Shown: in pieces, positions 41,923-49,525 of the stretch
Layout of the letters: each line of letters begins with the position of its first letter
Position numbering within the stretch: position 1 is the stretch's first letter
Source of the DNA: RGIG3009 sp045630285
GTDB taxonomy: Bacteria > Bacillota > Clostridia > Oscillospirales > Acutalibacteraceae
Reading direction: 5' to 3'
Length of the DNA: 54,843 bases
Assembly: GCA_045630285.1 (NCBI GenBank)
Contig: JAZQSX010000026.1
Location: 1-54,843 of the forward strand
The notes under the pieces: generated by a model
The model's database searches: none
What the model saw: the letters and a program-made list of their open reading frames with translations, nothing else
Told to the model about the DNA's origin: nothing
Translations under genes and position numbers: made by a program

Positions 41923-42684
41923 ATGAATACTCCCCGCCGTATGATCGTAACCGACATTCAGGAGCCTTTGATCGTTCACTCCAAGCAAGGAAGAACGTTT
42001 CAAATGACAGACCGTCAAAGCTACGGATTGTCATTGTGCATCAGCGGTCAGATCACGTACACGATGAACGATCGAACGTACGTATCTCGACCGAACTGTG
42101 CCGTACTGCTGCCGCAAGGCGGCTCGTACTCCTTGTTTGGTGACAAAGAGGGCCTATTTCCGGTTGTCAATTTTACCTGCACCAATTTCCACTGTGACGA
42201 GATTGCGGTGTTCCCGTTGGAGCAAGCCGACAGTTGCCTGAAAAGCTTCGAGACTTTGAAAAGCTTGTTTCAGCGCGGCGACAGCTCTCTGGAAATCTAT
42301 AGCGTGTTTTATGATCTGTTGAGCAAGGTGTTCCCCGCAAGTACCCAAGCCCCCGGGCCTCTGGATTTTGCTGTTAAGTATATCGAAAAGCATCTGCACG
42401 ATCCCAAGCTATCCAACGTGGCCCTTGCAAAAAAGGTTGGAATCAGCGAAGTATATCTGCGCAAGCTGTTCGTCTCGCACTGCGGTATCACCCCAAAGCA
42501 ATATCTTTTGGAGGCAAGAATCCGCAAGGCAAAGCAGCTGCTTGTTGACACACCGTTCACCGTCACTGCCATTGCTGAGACGTGCGGGTTTTCCAGTGTT
42601 TATCATTTTTGCCGCGCGTTCAAAAAACGAACCGGTATGACGCCTACGCACTATGCCGAAAGCAACATCCTGTATAAAATGTAA
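41923..42684 (+). CDS. AraC family transcriptional regulator
   Basis: A 253-residue regulator. An N-terminal cupin-like sensing half (SYGLSLCISGQITYTM, SRPNCAVLLPQGGSY) precedes a double helix-turn-helix in the last 100 residues (NVALAKKVGISEVYLRKLFVSHCGITPKQYLLEARI and AIAETCGFSSVYHFCRAFKKRTGMTP). The ATG at 41923 is preceded by GGTGATG. It is divergent from the SDR/dehydroquinase-like operon, so it most likely activates it in response to its substrate. It ends at a terminator copied from spoVAC. Confidence 0.9.
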   Translation: MNTPRRMIVTDIQEPLIVHSKQGRTFQMTDRQSYGLSLCISGQITYTMNDRTYVSRPNCAVLLPQGGSYSLFGDKEGLFPVVNFTCTNFHCDEIAVFPLEQADSCLKSFETLKSLFQRGDSSLEIYSVFYDLLSKVFPASTQAPGPLDFAVKYIEKHLHDPKLSNVALAKKVGISEVYLRKLFVSHCGITPKQYLLEARIRKAKQLLVDTPFTVTAIAETCGFSSVYHFCRAFKKRTGMTPTHYAESNILYKM

Positions 42685-42686
42685 AC

Positions 42687-42835
42687 GGCTTGACCGAAAG
42701 GTCAAGCCTTCTTTGCTATATTGTCCGCATGATCCAGTAAATTAGACCATACACCACGCTTGCCACCGTGCCGTAGACGATGACGGGGCCGGCGATGGAG
42801 AACATCTTGGCGCCGACACCGAGGACGAAGCCTTC
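42687..42835. repeat. Left copy of a 149-bp direct repeat (spoVAC 3' end)
   Basis: This segment matches 43508-43656 with three mismatches (42779, 42818, 42833). It holds the spoVAC terminator hairpin (42687-42708) and the last 40 codons of spoVAC. The hairpin here lacks the T run that follows the real copy on the minus strand. Confidence 0.95.
42716..42835 (-). pseudogene. Truncated duplicate of the spoVAC 3' end
   Basis: These 120 bases correspond to the last 40 codons of spoVAC (EGFVLGVGAKMF...IMRTI), including the stop. Upstream of 42835 the similarity ends abruptly, so there is no start or N-terminus. It is a nonfunctional fragment produced by duplication. Confidence 0.9.
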
Positions 42836-42873
42836 TGCTTGTATCAATATAGGACACAGTGACTTTGAAAATA

Positions 42874-42902
42874 TTTACAATAAATCGGCGGTGTGGTATA
42901 AT
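42874..42902 (+). promoter_or_regulatory. Promoter of the inserted SGNH hydrolase gene
   Basis: TTTACA (42874-42879) and TATAAT (42897-42902) are 17 bp apart with an extended -10 TG. It lies in the unique insert, not in the repeat. Confidence 0.75.
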
Positions 42903-42926
42903 GTAATAAAACAAGGAGGTCACATT

Positions 42927-43496
42927 ATGCAGTTAAAAGGAAAAACCATACTATTTTTAGGCTCATCCGTAACACACGGTGCTTCCGCAGGTGGAATTTC
43001 TTTTGTAGATTTAATGGCTGACAAGTGCGAAATATACTGTATTAAAGAAGCAGTTTCCGGGACAACATTAGCGGATATTGATGACGCTTCGTATGTTTCC
43101 CGACTTAAAAAAATTGATCAAACGGCGCAGATTGATTTGTTTATTTGTCAGCTTTCCACCAATGATGCCAGTCCTACAAGAAATGTTGCTATTACTGAAG
43201 TTGAAAAGGCACTCCGCTTTATAGTAGACTATGTAAAAACTGTTTTTGATTGCCCTGTGGTGTTTTACACGGGAACGTATTTTGAAAATGAACGATATTT
43301 GGAAATGATAAAACTTTTATATCGTTTGCAAAGCGAATATGGTTTTCATATTTTGGATTTGTATAATGATGAAGAAATGTTGAAGGTCAGCAAAGAAAAA
43401 TATCAACAATATATGAGGGACCCGATCCACCCGACCTTACAGGGCTATGCGGAATGGTGGACACCTAAATTTGTAAAATTTTGCGAACAACTCTAA
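42927..43496 (+). CDS. SGNH/GDSL hydrolase on an AT-rich insert
   Basis: A 189-residue hydrolase. Block I is LFLGSSVTHGASA with the catalytic Ser, block III is CQLSTNDAS, and the terminal DPIHPTLQGY holds the Asp and His. No signal peptide is seen. The perfect ribosome site AAGGAGGT (42913-42920) precedes the ATG. Codons end mostly in A or T and the gene is clearly lower in GC than all its neighbours, so it was probably acquired. It lies between two copies of the spoVAC 3' end. Substrate is unknown; SGNH enzymes usually deacylate sugars or lipids. Confidence 0.88.
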   Translation: MQLKGKTILFLGSSVTHGASAGGISFVDLMADKCEIYCIKEAVSGTTLADIDDASYVSRLKKIDQTAQIDLFICQLSTNDASPTRNVAITEVEKALRFIVDYVKTVFDCPVVFYTGTYFENERYLEMIKLLYRLQSEYGFHILDLYNDEEMLKVSKEKYQQYMRDPIHPTLQGYAEWWTPKFVKFCEQL

Positions 43497-43507
43497 CCTA
43501 TTAAAAA

Positions 43508-43536
43508 GGCTTGACCGAAAGGTCAAGCCTTCTTTG
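43508..43536. terminator. Bidirectional terminator of spoVAC and the SGNH gene
   Basis: A 9-bp stem with a GAAA loop at 43508-43529. Plus strand continues TTCTTT; minus strand continues TTTTTAA. The copied hairpin at 42687-42708 ends the AraC gene. Confidence 0.85.
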
Positions 43537-43656
43537 CTATATTGTCCGCATGATCCAGTAAATTAGACCATACACCACGCTTGCCACCGTGCCGTAGACA
43601 ATGACGGGGCCGGCGATGGAGAACATCTTGGCGCCGACGCCGAGGACGAAGCCCTC
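43508..43656. repeat. Right copy of the 149-bp direct repeat (inside intact spoVAC)
   Basis: This copy is continuous with intact spoVAC and is 821 bp downstream of the left copy. It includes the hairpin 43508-43529 (GGCTTGACC, GAAA loop, GGTCAAGCC), which ends spoVAC leftward (five T's) and the SGNH gene rightward. Confidence 0.95.
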
Positions 43657-43980
43657 GCTCTTAAACTCCATTGCCGGAGACGCCATAGAGTTCGCAAAAC
43701 CGGTGATCGGTACCAGCGTGCCTGCTCCGGCGTGCTTGGCAAGGTTATCATAAACGTTCAGCCCCGTCAGCAGCACACTAAGAAAAATCAGCGTCAGAGA
43801 CCCCATAAGACGTGCTTCCTTCGCCTCCAGACCGGCATCGGCGGAAAGCAAAATCACGACCTCCCCCAGCGCACACAAAAGTCCACCCACCAGAAAGGCA
43901 CACAAGCAGTCCTTGACAAGCGGCGACTTCGGCGCACGCTTTTGGGCGATGCTCTGATATTCCTGCTTGGTAATTTTCAT
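43537..43980 (-). CDS. spoVAC: Stage V sporulation protein AC
   Basis: A 147-residue SpoVAC, the mechanosensitive membrane component of the Ca-DPA channel. Characteristic segments are FLVGGLLCALGE, FLSVLLTGLNVYDNLAKHAGAGTLVPITGFANSM and EGFVLGVGAKMFSIAGPVIVYGT. The ATG at 43980 has GAGGAG upstream. It is separated from spoVAD (10 kb away) and preceded by its own forespore-like promoter. Its 3' end carries the duplicated segment. Confidence 0.95.
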   Translation of the reverse strand: MKITKQEYQSIAQKRAPKSPLVKDCLCAFLVGGLLCALGEVVILLSADAGLEAKEARLMGSLTLIFLSVLLTGLNVYDNLAKHAGAGTLVPITGFANSMASPAMEFKSEGFVLGVGAKMFSIAGPVIVYGTVASVVYGLIYWIMRTI

Positions 43981-43999
43981 CTTACCACTCCTCAACGCC

Positions 44000-44028
44000 T
44001 AGTTTGCCGCATCTATCGAGGAGTATAC
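44000..44028 (-). promoter_or_regulatory. Sigma-G-like promoter of spoVAC
   Basis: On the minus strand GTATA (44024-44028) and CAAACTA (44000-44006) are 17 bp apart, matching gHATR-N17/18-CATHHTA except for one base. It is 19 bp upstream of the start. Confidence 0.5.
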
Positions 44029-44030
44029 AA

Positions 44031-44062
44031 AAAAGCGACCGAAATTTCTTTTCGGTCGCTTT
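44031..44062. terminator. Terminator after the PTS EIIC gene
   Basis: AAAGCGACCGAAA pairs with TTTTCGGTCGCTTT around a short loop (44031-44062), with T-rich flanks on both strands. It separates the proline operon from spoVAC. Confidence 0.85.
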
Positions 44063-44067
44063 ATTCT

Positions 44068-45120
44068 TTACGAGAGCTTCAGGTCGCCTTCACGGATCCA
44101 ACCGATCTTGCGCATCGGCAGACTAATAAGCCACGTCAAAACAGCAGGCAGTACGATGCAAATCAGCACCAAGCCGATCCAATCCATGGCATGCGGCGTG
44201 AATCCCATCTCTGCCCAACCGGTCCACACACCGATCGGACCGCAAAGTCCACAGGTACCCATACCCGAGTTAATCGCCGCACCGTTCATCTCCAACTTAA
44301 ACACGCAGGTTGCCAACGGGCCGGTAATAGCCGAAGCCAGCGTCGGCGGGATCCAGATACGAGGATTGCGGACAATATTGCCCATTTGCAGCATACTGGT
44401 GCCCAGACCCTGCGACACCAAACCACCCCAGCGGTTCTCACGGAAGCTCATTACCGCAAAACCAACCATCTGGGCGCAACAGCCCGCCACAGCGGCACCA
44501 CCGGCAAGACCGGTCAGTCCCAAAGCGGCACAGATCGCCGCACTGGAGATCGGCAGGGTGAGTGCAATACCCACAAGCACCGACACCAAAATGCCCATAA
44601 AAAACGGCTGCAGCGTGGTAGCATGCTTAATAAGATCGCCAAACGCCGTTGCCGCTTCGCCGATCGGCGGAGCGATCAAGGTAGCCAACGCCACACCAAC
44701 AAAAATGGTCACCGCCGGTGTTACGAGAATATCGACCTTGGTCTCCTTGCTGACAAGCTTACCGCATTCTGCAGCGACGATTGCCATAACCAACACCGCC
44801 AAAGGACCGCCGGCACCACCCAATGCATTCGCCGAAGCACCCACAGCAGCCAGAGAAAACAGCACCATCGGCGGAGCTTTCAGCGCATAGCCGATCGCGA
44901 TCGCCATCGCCGGTCCGGACACCGAAGAGGCATAGCCGCCGATCTCAGTCAGTACGGCAACATCAAACTGCTTACCGATCGTACTGATGATCGTACCTAT
45001 CAGCAGTGAGCAGAACAAGCCCTGTGCCATCGCACCCAGTGCATCGATAAAATAGCGTTTCCACGAGAACTCAATGTCCTTACGCTTCAAAAACGCCGCT
45101 ATCTTTTCCCGCTTGGTCAT
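44068..45120 (-). CDS. PTS sugar transporter EIIC_2-family membrane protein
   Basis: A 350-residue membrane protein with about ten helices, matching the PTS_EIIC_2 family (FIDALGAMAQGLFCSLLIGTI; PTLASAITGPLATCVFKLEMNGAAINSGMGTCGLCGPIG). No EIIA or EIIB domains are fused or nearby, so it cannot be assumed to be a working PTS permease; many such proteins in Firmicutes are of unknown substrate. GAGGAGAT precedes the ATG. It starts 18 bp after proC, so it is cotranscribed with the proline genes. Confidence 0.82.
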   Translation of the reverse strand: MTKREKIAAFLKRKDIEFSWKRYFIDALGAMAQGLFCSLLIGTIISTIGKQFDVAVLTEIGGYASSVSGPAMAIAIGYALKAPPMVLFSLAAVGASANALGGAGGPLAVLVMAIVAAECGKLVSKETKVDILVTPAVTIFVGVALATLIAPPIGEAATAFGDLIKHATTLQPFFMGILVSVLVGIALTLPISSAAICAALGLTGLAGGAAVAGCCAQMVGFAVMSFRENRWGGLVSQGLGTSMLQMGNIVRNPRIWIPPTLASAITGPLATCVFKLEMNGAAINSGMGTCGLCGPIGVWTGWAEMGFTPHAMDWIGLVLICIVLPAVLTWLISLPMRKIGWIREGDLKLS

Positions 45121-45138
45121 TTTACAACATCTCCTCTT

Positions 45139-45942
45139 TTATTTGCCGAGCTCCTTTGTGCGGTCAAACGCTGCCTGAACTGCTCCCATGACTGCGCCAC
45201 GGAACGCACCGTCCTCCAGCGTGTGAACCCCAACGATCGTGCTGCCGCCGGGACTGCAAACAGCATCCTTGAGTTCACCGGGATGACGTCCGTCGGTCAG
45301 CACCATTTGTGCCGCACCCTTCACAGTTTGCGCCGCATAGCGCAGCGCTTTATCACGAGGCAGACCGCACTCGACGGCACCGTCTGCCAATGCTTCGATA
45401 AATAAATACACAAACGCCGGACCACAGCCGGACAACGCACTGCCGGCGTCGATGAGCGCTTCCGGCAAGCGGTCAAACGTACCCGCCGCTTGCATCAGCT
45501 GCGTGAACGCCGCTTCTTCCTCAGCGGTAACGGCCGCATTGGCGGTGTACAAAATCATTCCTTCGCCAATTGCCGCAGGCGTGTTCGGCATAATGCGAAT
45601 GATCGGGTACTCCGCGCCGAGCAATTCACTGATACGCTCGATCGTCACACCTGCCGCCATACTCACCAGCACGAACCGATCGTTGCGCTGTTCGAGAAGC
45701 GGCTTCAGTTCAGACAGCACCGCACCGAGAATCTGCGGCTTAACACCAAGAAAAATGTAACGGGCCTGACCCGCTACAGCAGCCGTCTCCCCTGCCGCAC
45801 ATCCGCACTTGTCTGCGAGTTCCTGCGCCTTGGCGACATCACGGTCGGCGAGCAGAACGTCTTTGCTACTCTTACACGCAGCCACAGCCAGAGCGCCGCC
45901 CATATTACCGGTGCCGATAAATCCAGCGATATAGTTTGCCAT
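45139..45942 (-). CDS. proC: Pyrroline-5-carboxylate reductase
   Basis: A 267-residue ProC, which makes L-proline from pyrroline-5-carboxylate with NAD(P)H. The Rossmann motif GFIGTGNMGGAL is at the N-terminus; IMPNTPAAIGEGM and LSGCGPAFVYLFIEALADGAVECGLPRDKA are family signatures. The ATG at 45942 has AAGGAG 8 bases upstream; a GTG at 45951 is too close to that site. It follows proA by 12 bp. Confidence 0.96.
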   Translation of the reverse strand: MANYIAGFIGTGNMGGALAVAACKSSKDVLLADRDVAKAQELADKCGCAAGETAAVAGQARYIFLGVKPQILGAVLSELKPLLEQRNDRFVLVSMAAGVTIERISELLGAEYPIIRIMPNTPAAIGEGMILYTANAAVTAEEEAAFTQLMQAAGTFDRLPEALIDAGSALSGCGPAFVYLFIEALADGAVECGLPRDKALRYAAQTVKGAAQMVLTDGRHPGELKDAVCSPGGSTIVGVHTLEDGAFRGAVMGAVQAAFDRTKELGK

Positions 45943-45954
45943 AGGATCCACTCC

Positions 45955-47199
45955 TTATCGGATATGTCCGTTTCCACGGATCACGTATTTGTACGTATTC
46001 AGCTCACGCAAGCCCATCGGGCCACGGGCGTGCAACTTTTGGGTGGAAATACCGATCTCACACCCCAGACCGAACTCGCCGCCGTCGGTAAACCGTGTGG
46101 AAGCGTTGACATACACCGCCGCACTGTCCACCGCCGCAACAAACCGCTCAGCAGCGGCCGCATCCTCCGTAACGATCGCATCGCTGTGTCCGGTGGAATG
46201 GGTGCCGATATGTGCGATCGCCGCTTCGGCATTGTCCACCACAGCAACCGCCAGGATATAATCCAGAAATTCGGTATCAAAATCACACTCACTCGCCGCT
46301 TTACCGGGAATGATCGCAGCAGCACGCTCGTCAAGACGCAACTCCACGGGTTGCTCCCGCTTCTCCACCAACCGCTCGTGCAGCAGCGGCAAAAATCGAG
46401 AGGCGATCTCCCGATGCACCAGACAGACCTCTTCGGCGTTGCACACCGACGGACGGCTGGTTTTGGCATTTTCAATGATTGCCAGCGCTTTATTCAAATC
46501 TGCAGCGGCATCCACGTACACGTGGCAGATACCGGTACCTGTTTCGATGCAAGGCACCGTGGCGTTTTCCACACAGGCACGAATCAGCCCCGCTCCGCCA
46601 CGGGGAATCAACAGATCGACATAGCCGACCGCCGTCATCAGTTCGTTGGCACTCTGGCGGGTGGTATCCCGCACCAGTTGAATCATATCTTCGCAGATTT
46701 CCTGACGACGCAGGCCCTCACGCAATGCTTCGGTAATGGCAAGCGAGGACCGAAACGCTTCTTTACCGCCTCGCAGCACGCAAACGTTGCCGCTCTTGAA
46801 CGCCAGCACCGCCGCATCGGAGGTCACGTTCGGGCGACTTTCGTAGATCATAGCCGTAACACCGATCGGCACGCTGACCTTTTCGATAAGCAAGCCGTCG
46901 GCACGCTCAATGCGTTCCAGCACACGCCCCGTCGGGTCCGGGAGTGCCGCAACCTGACGGATACCGTCCGCCATACCTGCAATGCGCTGTTCGTTCAGTG
47001 CCAAGCGGTCCAGCATCACCGTCGACAGCGTCTCCCGTGCCGCCTCCAGATCCAAGGCGTTTGCGGCAAGAATAGCCTCGGTATGCTCCAAAAGCGATGC
47101 TGCCATCGCCTCCAAGGCCGCATTTTTTTGTGCGGTGGTCAACCGTGCCGCCTCTCGGCACGCAGCCTTTGCCGCTTTTAAAATCTCTTGCGTCGTCAT
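45955..47199 (-). CDS. proA: Gamma-glutamyl phosphate reductase
   Basis: A 414-residue ProA, an NADPH-dependent aldehyde dehydrogenase-superfamily enzyme for the second step of proline synthesis. IGVTAMIYESRPNVTSDAAVLAFKSGNVCVLRGGKEA, the catalytic Cys in SRPSVCNAEEVCLVHR and the terminal GPMGLRELNTYKYVIRGNG are standard. It overlaps proB by 4 bases (ATGA). Confidence 0.97.
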   Translation of the reverse strand: MTTQEILKAAKAACREAARLTTAQKNAALEAMAASLLEHTEAILAANALDLEAARETLSTVMLDRLALNEQRIAGMADGIRQVAALPDPTGRVLERIERADGLLIEKVSVPIGVTAMIYESRPNVTSDAAVLAFKSGNVCVLRGGKEAFRSSLAITEALREGLRRQEICEDMIQLVRDTTRQSANELMTAVGYVDLLIPRGGAGLIRACVENATVPCIETGTGICHVYVDAAADLNKALAIIENAKTSRPSVCNAEEVCLVHREIASRFLPLLHERLVEKREQPVELRLDERAAAIIPGKAASECDFDTEFLDYILAVAVVDNAEAAIAHIGTHSTGHSDAIVTEDAAAAERFVAAVDSAAVYVNASTRFTDGGEFGLGCEIGISTQKLHARGPMGLRELNTYKYVIRGNGHIR

Positions 47200-47972
47200 A
47201 CCGACCGTCCCTTTCCGACAAACCGTGTTCCCACAGTCTCGCCGTCAACGATGTGGTACAGCACCTCCGGAGCAGCACCGTTGGCGATCACCATATCGAT
47301 CCCCTCTGCCGTAGCGATCTGCGCCGCATGCAGTTTGGTCGCCATACCGCCGGTTCCCAGCGTCGAGCCCGCACCGCCGGCCAGTGCCAGCACCTCATCG
47401 GTGAGCTCGCTCACCACGGGAAGCAGCTTGGCATCGGGATGTGTATGCGGATCCGCATCGTACAAACCGTCAATATCCGACAACAGGATCAACAGATCGG
47501 CACCTGCATTCACCGCCACGATAGCGCCCAGTGAATCGTTGTCGCCAATACTGATCTCTTCGGTTGCAACGGTATCGTTTTCGTTGATAATGGGCAACGC
47601 ACCCAGCTCCAGCAAGCGGAACAGCGTGCGATGGAAGTTATCCCGCCGCTCCGCATCACGCAGATCGGCGCCGGTGAGCAGGATCTGCGCCACCGTGTGA
47701 TGATACTCGGAAAACAGCTTATCGTAGGTATACATCAGTTCGCACTGACCTACCGCCGCCGCAGCCTGCTTGGTCGCCATATCGGTGGGACGCTCCTTCA
47801 GCGACAGCTTACCAACACCCATACCGATAGCGCCGGAGGAGACCAGAATGATCTCGTGCCCGGCATTTTTTAGATCACTCATCACCTTGCACAACAATTC
47901 CACACGGCGGATATTCAACTGCCCCGTGGTGTGTGCCAGGGTGGATGTGCCGACTTTAATAACAATACGCAT
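47196..47972 (-). CDS. proB: Glutamate 5-kinase (without PUA domain)
   Basis: A 258-residue ProB, which phosphorylates glutamate for proline synthesis. VIKVGTSTLAHTTG, LVSSGAIGMGVGKL, NENDTVATEEISIGDNDSLGAIVAVNAGADLLILLSDIDGLYDADP are typical of the amino acid kinase domain. The RNA-binding-like PUA domain of about 100 residues found in the E. coli enzyme is absent, as in many Clostridia. It starts 14 bp after the serine hydrolase gene. Confidence 0.96.
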   Translation of the reverse strand: MRIVIKVGTSTLAHTTGQLNIRRVELLCKVMSDLKNAGHEIILVSSGAIGMGVGKLSLKERPTDMATKQAAAAVGQCELMYTYDKLFSEYHHTVAQILLTGADLRDAERRDNFHRTLFRLLELGALPIINENDTVATEEISIGDNDSLGAIVAVNAGADLLILLSDIDGLYDADPHTHPDAKLLPVVSELTDEVLALAGGAGSTLGTGGMATKLHAAQIATAEGIDMVIANGAAPEVLYHIVDGETVGTRFVGKGRSV

Positions 47973-47986
47973 CGGAAAGACTCCTT

Positions 47987-49192
47987 TTATTTGGCGTGAT
48001 ACGCATAATGGATTTTGTTGATTTGGAAGGCAATCTCGTGGAATACCTCGATGGACTCCTTAGAGAAAGGCTCAAGCGAGGTGGCTACCGCCAACACGAA
48101 CGGCTTTTCCGCATAGACGATTGCACCGTCGTGGAACGCATATTCAATGTTCTTGGTGTCGCCGTATTTGTGCGCTACGGTGTAATGGAACTTTACCGCA
48201 TCAGCACTGTCGCCATCCACGACCTGCTCCGTTCCGTTTTTACCGTACAGCACGTTCTTATCGGAGAAGGCGTTCACCAGCTGGCTTTCTTCCGAACTGG
48301 AGGTCATCCAGGACTTCAGCCGCTTGGCATCCTCGCTGTCCGTGGCAATGAACTTAGCGATGTCCTCCATGTACAAGCCGATGTCCCGTGCCGAAAGATA
48401 GCCGAATCTCGGACGAGGGAAGCCCAACACGCAGTTGCTGTTGGCGTTGGCGGTAATACCTAACTCCTGTGCATACTTATTGAAGCCGGCAAAACCAAAC
48501 TCCTTATTCAGCATATAGTATGCCGTATTATCGCTGTAACGGATCGCATATTCCATCAGCTGATCCACCGTGAAGGTCGTGCCGACAGGCTGTTTATCGA
48601 TGATGCCCGAGCCACCCTGCTTGGCGGTCATGGTCAGCTTCTTCGAACCGTCCACGCCGGTGGCGAGTAGGTACTTGATGTACGGCGCTTTGATCACACT
48701 TGCCGCCTGATAAGCACGGTCGGCACGGTATTCGATCTCATAGCCGCTTTCCAGATCAATATAGTAGAAGGAGACCTTGCCGTTGTATTTCTGGCACAGC
48801 TCCACCAACTGGGCCAACGAATCCTGCGCCATCTTGTCCGTGGCGGGAATATTGACTAAAATCTGCCCCGCATTCGCCGCAGAACTGGTTTGGATGGGCA
48901 TCCGTGTGGTGGTGCCGGTCGAAACGGTCGTGGAGGATGTGGATTGACCGGTAGGATCGGCAGCGCCCTCCCCGTTCGGTTCGTCCGAGCCGACGGCACC
49001 GGCCTTATAGCCCGACAGGAAAAGCAGACAAACTACTGACACGACCGCCAAAACCACGGCAATCACCGACAGCACCAAGGAACCGGCGAGGACACGTCTT
49101 TTGCCACCCAACAGCTGCACCACGGCTACGATACCGCAAATCAACGCAGCAAGGGCCAAGAATACCCCCAGCACCACGACCACAATGTTCAT
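47987..49192 (-). CDS. Membrane-anchored class A beta-lactamase-like serine hydrolase
   Basis: A 401-residue protein. Two N-terminal helices (about 1-60) flank a basic cytoplasmic loop GGKRR, so the C-terminal domain is outside. A Ser/Thr-rich linker (about 75-100) leads to a penicillin-recognising domain with SVIK (S-x-x-K) in AASVIKAPYI, SDN in RYSDNTAYY and KNG in YGKNGTE in place of KTG. It may be a beta-lactamase, a D-Ala-D-Ala peptidase or a sensor. The ATG at 49192 has AAAGGAAGG upstream. It is 14 bp before proB and in the same orientation, an unusual partner for proline genes. Confidence 0.85.
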   Translation of the reverse strand: MNIVVVVLGVFLALAALICGIVAVVQLLGGKRRVLAGSLVLSVIAVVLAVVSVVCLLFLSGYKAGAVGSDEPNGEGAADPTGQSTSSTTVSTGTTTRMPIQTSSAANAGQILVNIPATDKMAQDSLAQLVELCQKYNGKVSFYYIDLESGYEIEYRADRAYQAASVIKAPYIKYLLATGVDGSKKLTMTAKQGGSGIIDKQPVGTTFTVDQLMEYAIRYSDNTAYYMLNKEFGFAGFNKYAQELGITANANSNCVLGFPRPRFGYLSARDIGLYMEDIAKFIATDSEDAKRLKSWMTSSSEESQLVNAFSDKNVLYGKNGTEQVVDGDSADAVKFHYTVAHKYGDTKNIEYAFHDGAIVYAEKPFVLAVATSLEPFSKESIEVFHEIAFQINKIHYAYHAK

Positions 49193-49312
49193 TTTCGTCG
49201 CCTTCCTTTCGAAACAAACAATCAACCCAACCAAGTGTTTCTTGTTGGTCTTCTCCGCTGTTATCTCTCTGCCGATTCGGTAATTTTTCCCAAATGACCA
49301 TAAAATTAAAAA

Positions 49313-49341
49313 AATATATAAAAAAACCTGCCAATTCTCAA
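49313..49341 (-). promoter_or_regulatory. Probable promoter of the serine hydrolase-proBAC-EIIC operon
   Basis: On the minus strand TTGAGA (49336-49341) and TATATT (49313-49318) are 17 bp apart, about 120 bp upstream of the start. It lies just 8 bp from the divergent rpoB promoter. Confidence 0.4.
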
Positions 49342-49348
49342 AAAATCA

Positions 49349-49377
49349 TTGACAACGGCAGCCAAATCCTGTATTAT
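49349..49377 (+). promoter_or_regulatory. Consensus promoter of rpoB-rpoC
   Basis: TTGACA (49349-49354) and TATTAT (49372-49377) are 17 bp apart, leaving a leader of about 140 bases before rpoB. I see no clear regulatory hairpin in the leader. Confidence 0.75.
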
Positions 49378-49525
49378 AGTATACTGCACAACCAGCGGGG
49401 ACTCCAAAAGATACCAGTAAAAGTGTAGCACAAACGCACGAAAAATGCAAGGGTTTTTTGAAGATCTCCAACGGAAGGCCAATGATATGAAACCGTCGAA
49501 TAAAGAACAGGAGTGATGGAAGCCT

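Noticed and set aside
42702..42923. 73-codon frame on the minus strand beside the repeat
   Set aside because: It reads the truncated spoVAC copy in the wrong frame and then the insert's promoter region, so it is not a gene.
42836..43507. Transposon or IS as the source of the inserted SGNH gene
   Set aside because: There is no transposase, no terminal inverted repeats, and the 149-bp repeat is far too long for a target duplication.
43732..45009. 425-codon frame on the plus strand
   Set aside because: It lies antisense to spoVAC and the EIIC gene, is very rich in Arg, His and Gln, and shows no start signals.
45490..47181. 563-codon frame on the plus strand
   Set aside because: It is antisense to proA and proC, which are well supported. 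Composition is typical of reverse-frame noise.
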